Positions 33,980-41,727 of a stretch of DNA of 64,000 bases are shown here, in pieces. The stretch is from Duganella sp. CF402. GTDB lineage: Bacteria; Pseudomonadota; Gammaproteobacteria; Burkholderiales; Burkholderiaceae_D. The position numbers and the translations under genes are program-made. Under the pieces are notes generated by a model. The model was not told the origin of the DNA and did no database searches. It was given only the letters and a program-made list of their open reading frames with translations. Numbering within the stretch: position 1 is the first letter of the stretch; every line of letters begins with the position of its first letter. The stretch is from positions 1,860,001 to 1,924,000 of the forward strand of contig NZ_FOBG01000001.1 of assembly GCF_900109645.1 (NCBI RefSeq), written 5' to 3'.

Positions 33980-36900
33980 ATGAATCAACCCGTAATACCG
34001 CTCAATCCAGACGTTCTATTTGGCCCATCGCAGGCGGACCTGCTGCGCGATGAGATTCTGGCCGATTTGCTGGAGGCCAGCGCCGCGCGCCATCCGGAGC
34101 GGATCGCGCTGGTTTTCGGCGAGCGCTCGCTGAGTTACGGGGAGTTGAACGCGCAGGCCGATCTGGTGGCGGCGCGCTTGATCGCGGCCGGCGTGCAGCC
34201 GGGCCAGATCGTCGGCCTTTGGCTGCCGCGCGGGATCGAGCTGCTGGTGCTGCAGGCGGGGATCGCCAAGGCCGGCGCCGCATGGCTGCCGGTCGATGAG
34301 GATACGCCGGTCGAGCGCTTGCAGGTTTGTCTTGATGATGCTTCTGGCGCCGGCGTGCTCACTTGCTCGGCGTTTGCGCCGCGTTTGGCCGATGTTGCCG
34401 ATGCGGCCAATGGCGGGCGCGCGGTATGGACGGCGGAGGCGCTGCTTGCGCCGCCGGCGGCTGGCGAAGTGCTGACGCGGCGCGGCGCGGTGTCGCCGGA
34501 CGTTCCGGCTTACGTCATCTACACTTCCGGTTCGACCGGCAAGCCGAAAGGCATCCTGATCACCCAGCGCAGCATCTGCCATTTCCTGCGCAGCGAGAAC
34601 GCGGTGCTGGGCGTGACCGGCGAGGACAAGGTGTATCAGGGCTTTTCGGTGGCATTCGACATGTCGTTTGAAGAGATCTGGATCGCCTACCTGGTTGGCG
34701 CGACGCTGTGGATCGGCCCCAAGGAAATCAGCGGCGATCCGGAGACGCTGCCGCGCATGCTGGCAGAGAATGGCGTAACGGTGCTGCACGCGGTGCCGAC
34801 GCTGCTGGCGCTCTTTAATCAGGAGGTGCCGAGCCTGCGCCTGATTAACCTCGGCGGCGAGGCCTGCCCGGAATCGCTGGTGCAGCGCTGGTGGCGCGAA
34901 GGCCGGCAAATGTTCAACACCTACGGCCCGACCGAGGCGACCGTCTCGGCCAGCCTCGCGCGCCTGCAACCGGGCCAGCCGGTCACCATCGGCACGCCGC
35001 TGCCCAACTACGGCCTGCTGGTCATCGATGCCAATACCGAACAGGGTCTGCGCCTGCTGGCGCGCGGTGAAATCGGTGAGCTGTGCATCACCGGTCCCGG
35101 CCTGGCCGCCGGCTACCTTGGCCGCCCTGACCTGACGGCCGAGAAGTTCCTGTCCAATCCGTGGTCTGCCGGCCCGCACGACGCGCGCCTATACCGCACC
35201 GGCGACCTCGCGCGCATTGGCGTTGACGGCGAAGTGGTCTGCCTCGGCCGCGCCGACGACCAAGTGAAAATCCGCGGCTTCCGCGTCGAACTGGGCGAAA
35301 TCGAAGCGCTGCTGGCGCAACAGCCAGGCGTCGGCACCGTCGCCGTCCTGCTGCGCAAGGACGATGGCATCGACCAACTGGTCGCCTACATCGTGCCGGA
35401 AGGGACGTCCGCGATTGATGCACGCGCGCTGCGCGCCGCCCTCGCCGCCAAGCTGCCGCCCTACATGGTCCCCGGCCGCTACGAAATGCTGGACGCCATG
35501 CCGCGCCTGACCTCCGGCAAAATCGACCGCAAGACACTGAAAGCCGCGCCGCTGCAAGTCGCGCCAGCCGGCAGCGCCGAAGACTCCGACCTGCCCGAAA
35601 CACCGGCCGAAGAAGCGCTGTTCGCCGCATTGGCCGCCCTGTTTCCCGGCCAGCCCATCCTGCGCAACGCCGACTTCTTCACCGACCTTGGCGGCCACTC
35701 CTTCTTCGCCGCCCGCCTGGCCTCCTCGCTGCGCGCCGACCCGCGCTACGCCCACGTCACCGTGCGCGACATCTACCAGCAGCGCCAGATCGGCAAAATC
35801 GCCCAGACGCTGGCCGACGCGCCCACCACCGGCGCGGAAGAACAGGACTGGACGCCGCCGCCCACGCTCAAGCGCTGGATCTGCGGCGCGGCGCAAGCGG
35901 CCGCCATGCCGCCGCTGGTCACGCTGCGCATGGCGCAGTGGCTGGCGCCGTTCTTCACCTACCACTTCTACACCGGCGATCCCGGCGACTCGGTGGCGCG
36001 CGCCATCGCCGCCTCGGTCGGCGTGTTCCTGCTGGCGACCATCGGTGAATTCGCCGTCGCCATCCTTGGCAAATGGTTGATCGCCGGCCGCCTGAAGGCC
36101 GGCGTCTACCCGTTGTGGGGCCTCACCTACTACCGCTGGTGGCTGGCCGACCGGCTGGTCGAAGCCGCGCCAGCCTACCTGCTGAGCGGCTCCTCGCTCA
36201 ACACATGGTGGCTGCGCGCGCTCGGCGCGAAAATCGGCAAGGACGTCATCATCGGCTCGATGACGCTGCGTGCGCCGGACCTGCTGCACATCGGCGACCG
36301 GGTCAGCATCGGCAACGCCGCCAACTTCGAAAACGCACGCGTCGAACGCGGACAACTCTACCTCGGCCAGATCACGCTGGAACAAGATGCCTGCGTCAGC
36401 TCCTTCGCCATCATGGAAGGCAACACCCGCGTTGAAGCGCTGGGCCACCTCGAAGGCCAATCGGCATTGAGCGACGGCGGCGTAGTGCCGGCCGGCCGCG
36501 TATGGGCCGGTTCGCCGGCGCGCGACATGGGCGCGTTCGAGAACCAGCTGCCGCCGCGCCCAAGCGCCAGCGCCGCGCGCCGCGCCGGCGAGGCGCTGTT
36601 CTTCATCTTCGGCATCCTGCTGGTGGTGACGCTGTTCTTCATGCCGGTGTTCCCAAGCTTCGTCATGATCGACTGGTTCGACGAAGCAGGCTGGCTGCCG
36701 TGGATCCAGGGCGAGGACATGCGCATCCGCCTGCTGCGCTACTTCCTGCTGGCCTTCCCGGCCAGCACCGTGCTGATTATCCTGACCGCGCTGGTGTCGG
36801 CCGGCATCCGCTGGAGCGCCTTGCCGCGCCTGAAGCCGGGCCAGTTCCCGGTGCACGGCAACACCTACTGCGCCAAGTGGCTGGTGAGCCAGATCCAGGA

Positions 36901-38008
36901 ATCGAGCCTCAACGTCTTGCACGGCATTTACGCCACCGTGTTCGCGCCGTACTGGTATCGCCTGCTGGGCGCCAAAGTCGGCAAGGATGCCGAGATCTCC
37001 ACCGCGCTGGGCGTGGTGCCGGACATGCTGACCCTTGGCGACGAAACCTTCATCGCCGACGCGGTCATGCTGGGCGACGAGGAAATCGACGGCGGCTGGA
37101 TGGTGATGAAACCGACCGTGGTCTCGCACCGCAGCTTCGTCGGCAACGGCGCCTACATCCCGGACGGTACCGTGCTGCCCGAGCATGTGCTGATCGGCGT
37201 GCATTCGCGCGCACCGGACAATGCGCAGATGAACAGCGGAGATACGTGGCTTGGCTCTCCGCCGATCAACCTGCCCGCGCGCGAGCAGACCAGCGGCTAT
37301 CCGGAGTGGCTGACCTTCCATCCATCGCCGTTGCGCCGTTTGGGGCGGGGCTTGATCGAAGCGTTCCGCATCGTCGCGCCGCATGCGCTGGTGATCGCGG
37401 TCGGCTACACGCTGGTACTGGCGGTGATGCCGGCCGCCGGCGCGGGCCGCTGGGGTGAGGTGATCTGGGACTTGGCGCTGGCCGGCTTGGTCTACGGCGT
37501 CGGCAACTACGTGTTCGTGGTGCTGCTCAAGTGGCTGCTGATCGGACGCTATCGCAAACAATCGGAGCCGATGTGGACGCCGTTTGTGTGGCTGTCGGAA
37601 GGCGTGACCAATCTGTACGAAGGCATCGCCGTGCCGAACTTCATGCGCTACCTGCGCGGCACGCCGTGGCTGCCGATGGCCTTCAATCTGCTGGGCTGCC
37701 GGATCGGCAAGGGTGTCTACATGGACACCACCGATATCACGGAGTTCGATTGCGTGCATATCGGCGACCATAGCGAGCTGAATGCGTTGAGCTGCCCGCA
37801 GACGCACTTGTTCGAGGACCGCGTGATGAAGATCGATCACGTGATGATCGGCGAGCGTGTCTACATGGGCGCGCGGGCGTCGGTGCTGTACAGCGCCAGC
37901 GTCGGCAACAACGCGCGGCTCGGCGCGCTGACGCTGGTGATGAAGGGCGAGACCATTCCGGCCAACGGCAACTGGGCCGGCTGCCCGGCCGCCCCGGCGC
38001 GCAAATGA
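33980..38008 (+). CDS. Pls/PosA-like single-module peptide synthetase with membrane-embedded acyltransferase-like domains
   Basis: This 1342-residue protein has an adenylation domain (about 25-520: YTSGSTGKPKG near 181, FNTYGPTEATV near 312, YRTGDLARI near 405, LTSGKIDRKTLK near 515). A carrier domain follows, with the phosphopantetheine serine in DLGGHSFF (Ser574). The C-terminal half has several transmembrane helices (about 670-730, 865-940, 1130-1200) interleaved with three left-handed beta-helix/hexapeptide-like segments. This is the layout of epsilon-poly-lysine synthetase (Pls) and relatives, which polymerise one amino acid at the membrane without a classical condensation domain. FDMSFEEIW retains the Asp that binds the alpha-amino group. 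The monomer is unknown. A TACAAT box lies at 33945-33950. Confidence 0.88.
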   Translation: MNQPVIPLNPDVLFGPSQADLLRDEILADLLEASAARHPERIALVFGERSLSYGELNAQADLVAARLIAAGVQPGQIVGLWLPRGIELLVLQAGIAKAGAAWLPVDEDTPVERLQVCLDDASGAGVLTCSAFAPRLADVADAANGGRAVWTAEALLAPPAAGEVLTRRGAVSPDVPAYVIYTSGSTGKPKGILITQRSICHFLRSENAVLGVTGEDKVYQGFSVAFDMSFEEIWIAYLVGATLWIGPKEISGDPETLPRMLAENGVTVLHAVPTLLALFNQEVPSLRLINLGGEACPESLVQRWWREGRQMFNTYGPTEATVSASLARLQPGQPVTIGTPLPNYGLLVIDANTEQGLRLLARGEIGELCITGPGLAAGYLGRPDLTAEKFLSNPWSAGPHDARLYRTGDLARIGVDGEVVCLGRADDQVKIRGFRVELGEIEALLAQQPGVGTVAVLLRKDDGIDQLVAYIVPEGTSAIDARALRAALAAKLPPYMVPGRYEMLDAMPRLTSGKIDRKTLKAAPLQVAPAGSAEDSDLPETPAEEALFAALAALFPGQPILRNADFFTDLGGHSFFAARLASSLRADPRYAHVTVRDIYQQRQIGKIAQTLADAPTTGAEEQDWTPPPTLKRWICGAAQAAAMPPLVTLRMAQWLAPFFTYHFYTGDPGDSVARAIAASVGVFLLATIGEFAVAILGKWLIAGRLKAGVYPLWGLTYYRWWLADRLVEAAPAYLLSGSSLNTWWLRALGAKIGKDVIIGSMTLRAPDLLHIGDRVSIGNAANFENARVERGQLYLGQITLEQDACVSSFAIMEGNTRVEALGHLEGQSALSDGGVVPAGRVWAGSPARDMGAFENQLPPRPSASAARRAGEALFFIFGILLVVTLFFMPVFPSFVMIDWFDEAGWLPWIQGEDMRIRLLRYFLLAFPASTVLIILTALVSAGIRWSALPRLKPGQFPVHGNTYCAKWLVSQIQESSLNVLHGIYATVFAPYWYRLLGAKVGKDAEISTALGVVPDMLTLGDETFIADAVMLGDEEIDGGWMVMKPTVVSHRSFVGNGAYIPDGTVLPEHVLIGVHSRAPDNAQMNSGDTWLGSPPINLPAREQTSGYPEWLTFHPSPLRRLGRGLIEAFRIVAPHALVIAVGYTLVLAVMPAAGAGRWGEVIWDLALAGLVYGVGNYVFVVLLKWLLIGRYRKQSEPMWTPFVWLSEGVTNLYEGIAVPNFMRYLRGTPWLPMAFNLLGCRIGKGVYMDTTDITEFDCVHIGDHSELNALSCPQTHLFEDRVMKIDHVMIGERVYMGARASVLYSASVGNNARLGALTLVMKGETIPANGNWAGCPAAPARK

Positions 38009-38595
38009 CCGCGCTGGCCGTCCACCTCTGGCCCGGCCCCGCGCCGACGCCGCAGGACGGCCTGTTCGCAATCCTGATCCGCACCGCCGACGCAGCGCAA
38101 CCGTCGCCGGCGGCCCAGCGCGACGCCGCCCGCCGCGCGATCCGGCTGGCCGCACGCGAGGCGCTGGCTGCGGTACTGGGCGTGCCCATCGCCGACATCA
38201 CCATCGCCTCCTCGCCCGGCACGCCGCCGGCCATCCTGCTGGCTGAGCGAGCCAGCATCATCGGCTGCTCCTTCAGCCACGACACCAACTACACATTGGC
38301 CGCCTTCAACCTGCGAGGCCCGATCGGTGCGGACCTCATACAGGTGCAGGACATCCCCGACTGGCAAACCGTCGCCCGCGACTACCTCGGCCCGCACATC
38401 GCCGCCGCGCTGCAAACCGCCGCCGACAAACCACGCGCCTTCACACAAGCATGGACACAACGCGAAGCCGCGTTAAAATGCCATGCCCAACAAATCAGCG
38501 AATGGCAAGCCGACCTTCCCGGACGATCCATCCCGCTAGCCCTGCCGGTGACCGGCCTGCTGGGCCACATACATATCGGAGACAGAAGCGCATGA
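38005..38595 (+). CDS. 4'-phosphopantetheinyl transferase-like protein
   Basis: This 196-residue protein fits a Sfp-type phosphopantetheinyl transferase: a GCSFSHD core motif, GPIGADLIQVQ around the metal site (Asp110) and WTQREAALK (Glu154, Lys158). It would attach phosphopantetheine to Ser574 of the preceding synthetase. The start overlaps that gene's stop as ATGA, so it is co-translated with its presumed client. The metal motif, normally G-x-D-x-E, reads GADLI; the second acidic residue is replaced by Ile, an oddity that could reduce activity or shift metal binding. Confidence 0.78.
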   Translation: MTALAVHLWPGPAPTPQDGLFAILIRTADAAQPSPAAQRDAARRAIRLAAREALAAVLGVPIADITIASSPGTPPAILLAERASIIGCSFSHDTNYTLAAFNLRGPIGADLIQVQDIPDWQTVARDYLGPHIAAALQTAADKPRAFTQAWTQREAALKCHAQQISEWQADLPGRSIPLALPVTGLLGHIHIGDRSA

Positions 38596-39308
38596 AAGTA
38601 CTCGCATTGATACTGGCAGCACTTGCAGGAACCGCCACCGCCGCCGACTGCGGCCCGGATAAACTGAATACCTCCCGCACCCTCACCCTGAAACGCGAAG
38701 GCGCAGCCTACGGCGCCAACCAGCACGCCGCGCTGCCGCTGGCCAAAGGCGAAGTCGTCCTGACCTTCGACGACGGCCCATCGCTGGAAAACACCCCTGC
38801 CGTCCTCAAAGCCCTGTCCGACCAATGCGCGAAAGCGACCTTCTTCATGATCGGCCAGAACATCGTGCAGCAAACCGAACTCGCACGCCGCGTGGTGCGC
38901 GAGGGGCACTCCGCCGGCATCCACAGCGACACCCATCCGCACCTGGCTTCGATGACAGCCGAGCAGCAGCTGGAAGACCTGAAGCGCAGCCGCGCCGCCT
39001 ACAAAACCGCCTTCGGCGTTGAAACGCCCGCTTACCGCTTCCCCTTCCTCGAAGAGACCCCGGCCCTGCTGGACGCGCTCAAGCAAGCCAACATCACCGT
39101 CGCCTCGATCGACCTCGGTATCGGTGACTGGGTTCCCGAAGACACCACCGCCATCCTGGCCCAGCGTCTAACAGAAAGCCTCGACAAAGCTGGCAGCGGT
39201 ATCATCCTGATGCACGACGCGAACGGACCGACGGCCAAAGCCCTGCCGACACTGCTGCAAGTCCTGAAAGACAAAGGCTACAAAGTCGTCCACCTTGAAT
39301 GGCAATGA
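38592..39308 (+). CDS. Polysaccharide deacetylase (NodB domain), exported
   Basis: This 238-residue protein has a signal peptide (VLALILAALAGTATA) and a complete NodB homology domain: TFDDGP (Asp60-Asp61), the metal ligands His111 and His115 in HSDTHPH, YRFPF and ILMHDANG. The family removes N- or O-acetyl groups from sugars such as peptidoglycan or N-acetylglucosamine polymers in the periplasm. The ATG at 38592 overlaps the PPTase stop by four bases, so it belongs to the Pls-like operon. Its link to a poly-amino-acid product is unexplained. Confidence 0.9.
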   Translation: MKVLALILAALAGTATAADCGPDKLNTSRTLTLKREGAAYGANQHAALPLAKGEVVLTFDDGPSLENTPAVLKALSDQCAKATFFMIGQNIVQQTELARRVVREGHSAGIHSDTHPHLASMTAEQQLEDLKRSRAAYKTAFGVETPAYRFPFLEETPALLDALKQANITVASIDLGIGDWVPEDTTAILAQRLTESLDKAGSGIILMHDANGPTAKALPTLLQVLKDKGYKVVHLEWQ

Positions 39309-39318
39309 GAGGAGACCT

Positions 39319-39903
39319 ATGAGCAACGACAAAGTTGACGCCTTCCTGGAGCGGGCCAAAAGCTGGCAGGAAGAATTCGCCGCCCTGCGCGAAATCATCG
39401 CCGCCAGCGGCGACCTGACCGAAGACCTCAAATGGGGCCAGCCCTGCTACACGCTGGAAGGCCGCAACGTGGTGCTGATGCACGGCTTCAAAGAATACTG
39501 CGCGCTGCTGTTCTTCAAAGGCGCGCTGATGCAAGACCCGAAGAACCTGCTGATCCAGCAAACCGAAAACGTGCAGGCCGCGCGCCAGATCCGCTTCAAA
39601 AGCCTGGCCGAAATCACCAAGCACAAGACCGCCCTGAAGAGCTACATCAAGGACGCCATCGCCCTTGAAAAGTCCGGCGCAAAAGTCGAACTGAAAAAGA
39701 CCGCCGAATTCTCCTTCCCCGAAGAACTGGAGCACGCGATGGACGACCAGCCCGCCCTGCGCACCGCCTTCGAAGAATTGACGCCGGGCCGCCAGCGCGC
39801 CTACCTGCTGCACTTCTCGTCCGCCAAACAAGCCAAGACCCGCATCGCCCGCATTGAAAAATCCACCCAGCGCATCCTCGACGGCAAAGGCTTGGATGAC
39901 TAA
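39319..39903 (+). CDS. YdeI/OmpD-associated family protein
   Basis: This 194-residue cytoplasmic protein has an N-terminal DUF1801-like domain (SWQEEFAALREIIAASGDLT then DLKWGQPCYTL) and a C-terminal helix-rich segment ending FSSAKQAKTRIARIEKSTQR, the OmdA-type tail of the YdeI family. The biochemical role of the family is unclear; some members affect resistance to cationic peptides. The ATG follows GAGGAGACCT, 10 bases after the deacetylase stop. It is the last gene of the operon, ending four bases before an inverted-repeat element. Confidence 0.85.
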   Translation: MSNDKVDAFLERAKSWQEEFAALREIIAASGDLTEDLKWGQPCYTLEGRNVVLMHGFKEYCALLFFKGALMQDPKNLLIQQTENVQAARQIRFKSLAEITKHKTALKSYIKDAIALEKSGAKVELKKTAEFSFPEELEHAMDDQPALRTAFEELTPGRQRAYLLHFSSAKQAKTRIARIEKSTQRILDGKGLDD

Positions 39904-39907
39904 AACC

Positions 39908-40127
39908 AATTCAGGGTCAGCTCTGTCATTTGGACAAGCGCACAAGCTTTTTGAGCAAGATCAATGCAACGTTTAATTCTGCGCGTACCAACCTCATCAG
40001 CAAAGAGCTAGATTACAAAGCCAGGACTGCCCACAAGAGCTTAGCTTGCCTCAAGAAACAAAACCTCATGCCTTGAGAAATATCAAATGTGCAGGTGGCG
40101 TGTCCAAATGACAGAGCTGACCCCGAA
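39908..40127. repeat. Inverted-repeat element, copy B (about 220 bp)
   Basis: The left arm (39908-39936) is identical over 29 bases to the left arm of copy A. The right arm (40101-40127) is its inverse, with one mismatch (ACCCCGAA instead of ACCCTGAA). The interior shares the TTGAGAAATATCAAA motif with copy A (40075-40089) but otherwise differs. It lies between convergent genes, abutting the stop codon of the GFA gene. No transposase is encoded. Confidence 0.85.
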
Positions 40128-40529
40128 CTAGAGATGCCTCACTTCATCCGGTGGGGTTTCCCAGTTATCGTTTTTCCCGTCGAGGTAGGTGATCGGTGCG
40201 TTCACCAGTTCTTCGGTACTGACGTCATCAAGACAGGTTACGTTGACGGAGTAGAATTCGCCCCAGCGCGGCGAGCGACCGGTGCCGAATGCGCGCACGC
40301 CGCAATGACGGCAGAACAGATGGCGGTCGGTCTTGGTAAGGAACTGATAGAGCGTCAGTTCCCCCTCGCCCGATTTGAGCCTGAATGCCTCCGGCTTGAT
40401 GATGGCCGGCCAGTAGCGCGCCTTCACGCAGATCGAGCAGTTGCAGCGCAGCGTGCCTTGACTCAGATCGATGTCGGCTTCAAAAGTCACTGCGCCGCAG
40501 TGACAACTACCGTGATAGGTTTTCAGCAT
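40128..40529 (-). CDS. GFA family (CENP-V/glutathione-dependent formaldehyde-activating-like) protein
   Basis: This 133-residue zinc-binding protein shows the family cysteines in order: GSCHCGAVTF (10-12 region), LRCNCSICVKARYW and LFCRHCGVRAFG. The Mss4-like fold binds two Zn ions. Family members were linked to glutathione-formaldehyde adducts, but the function of most is unproven. The start overlaps the stop of the preceding 72-residue gene by seven bases. It is the third gene of the beta-lactamase operon, and its stop codon touches the edge of repeat element B. Confidence 0.9.
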   Translation of the reverse strand: MLKTYHGSCHCGAVTFEADIDLSQGTLRCNCSICVKARYWPAIIKPEAFRLKSGEGELTLYQFLTKTDRHLFCRHCGVRAFGTGRSPRWGEFYSVNVTCLDDVSTEELVNAPITYLDGKNDNWETPPDEVRHL

Positions 40530-40741
40530 AGCTGCACAGCGGTGTTGTTGCGCGGGGTGGCGTCTTCATGGAACAGGTCGGACAGGTATTCGCACAGGCC
40601 TGCTTCCGCCACGTCGCCGGGTATGACAAAATCTGCCTCGCGGCGCTTGCCTTCGGCGCCGAAGTAGTAGGCGCGCCATGCGCCGGCCTGGCCGGTGACG
40701 GCGATGTGGCGGCCAAAGATCTTGAAGCGCAGCTCTTTCAT
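40523..40741 (-). CDS. Small conserved hypothetical protein (DUF7661-like)
   Basis: A 72-residue soluble protein beginning KELRFKIFGRHIAV and containing YFGAEGKRREADFVIP and CEYLSDLFHE. I recognise the pattern of a small uncharacterised family (DUF7661-like) but know no function. It starts within the beta-lactamase stop (ATGA) and its own stop overlaps the next gene, so all three genes are translationally coupled. Confidence 0.75.
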   Translation of the reverse strand: MKELRFKIFGRHIAVTGQAGAWRAYYFGAEGKRREADFVIPGDVAEAGLCEYLSDLFHEDATPRNNTAVQLC

Positions 40742-41619
40742 CGGAATGCCTCGATCACGATTTTCGCCGCTTCGCCGTGGATTTCGGGCCGCGTCTTGTC
40801 GTCTTTGTTCGGCTGCGTGGTGTACACCGCCAGCACGATCGGCGCTTTGCCCGGCGGCCAGATCACGGCGATGTCGTTGACGGTGCCATAATCGCCCGAG
40901 CCGGTTTTATCGGCCACCGGCCAGCCGGCCGGCACGCCCGCCCGGATGCGCGTCGCGCCGGTGGTGTTCCCCAGCATCCAGTCCTTGAGCTGCTTGCGCG
41001 CCGCCGCCGGCAGCGCTTCGCCCAGCACCAGCTTTTGCAGCGACTTCGCCATCGCCAGCGGCGTGGTGGTGTCGCGCACGTCGCCCGGCAGCGCGGTGTT
41101 CAGCGCCGTCTCCCAGCGCTCCTGGCGGAATTCGGTATCGCCGATAGAACGCGCAAACGCCGTCACCGCCGCCGGTCCGCCGATCTGCTTCATCAGCAGG
41201 TTGGCGGCGGCGTTGTCGCTGATTTGCAGGGTCGCTTCGCACAACTCGGCCACCGTCATGCCATCGGCCACGTGCTTGCTGGTGACCGGCGAGTACGACA
41301 CCAGATCGCTCTTGTGGTACTTGATGCGTTTTTTCAGCAGCGCCGGTTCGCGCGACAGGATCGCCGCCGACAGCATCATCTTGAAGGTGCTGCAAAACGG
41401 GAAGCGTTCATCGGCGCGATGCAGCACCTGCCGCCCGTCCGCCGTGTTCAGTGCCGCCACGCCCAGCCGGCCGCCATACTCCTTTTCCAGCCCCGCCAGC
41501 AACGCCGCCGGCGTCTGCGGCGCGGCGGCCGGTGCATGGTCCAGCAGGTCGGCGGCACGCGCCAAGGGAGTGGAGACCAGCGCCAGCATCAGCGCGCGAC
41601 GGGTTGTGAAATGCTTCAT
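40738..41619 (-). CDS. bla: Class A beta-lactamase
   Basis: This 293-residue protein has an export signal with a twin Arg (TTRRALMLALVSTPLARA). The class A motifs are complete: Ser77 and Lys80 in FCSTFK, Ser134-Asp135-Asn136, Glu170 in RWETALN (omega loop) and Lys238-Thr-Gly. The enzyme hydrolyses beta-lactams in the periplasm through a serine acyl-enzyme. A Cys precedes the catalytic Ser as in several extended-spectrum groups, but the partner Cys after KTG that carbapenemases use for a disulfide is missing (KTGSGDYG). No AmpR-type regulator is adjacent; a divergent monooxygenase starts 108 bases away. It is the first gene of a coupled three-gene unit. Confidence 0.95.
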   Translation of the reverse strand: MKHFTTRRALMLALVSTPLARAADLLDHAPAAAPQTPAALLAGLEKEYGGRLGVAALNTADGRQVLHRADERFPFCSTFKMMLSAAILSREPALLKKRIKYHKSDLVSYSPVTSKHVADGMTVAELCEATLQISDNAAANLLMKQIGGPAAVTAFARSIGDTEFRQERWETALNTALPGDVRDTTTPLAMAKSLQKLVLGEALPAAARKQLKDWMLGNTTGATRIRAGVPAGWPVADKTGSGDYGTVNDIAVIWPPGKAPIVLAVYTTQPNKDDKTRPEIHGEAAKIVIEAFR

Positions 41620-41727
41620 GGGCGACGTATAACAGTTAAGTAAATATAAACACATCATAACAGCGCCCCGGCAAAAATGCTTCACTGTTGTGCGCACCGC
41701 ATTTCGGCTTGGTTGTAGACTATTTTC

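Noticed and set aside
35189-38155. Long open frame antisense to the Pls-like synthetase
   Set aside because: No domain is recognisable, composition is Arg/Gly/Ala-rich, and the sense strand has clear adenylation, carrier and hexapeptide motifs.
40738-41619. Reading the beta-lactamase as a carbapenemase because a Cys precedes the catalytic Ser
   Set aside because: The second Cys after the KTG motif, needed for the carbapenemase disulfide, is absent; the first Cys alone also occurs in non-carbapenemase class A enzymes.
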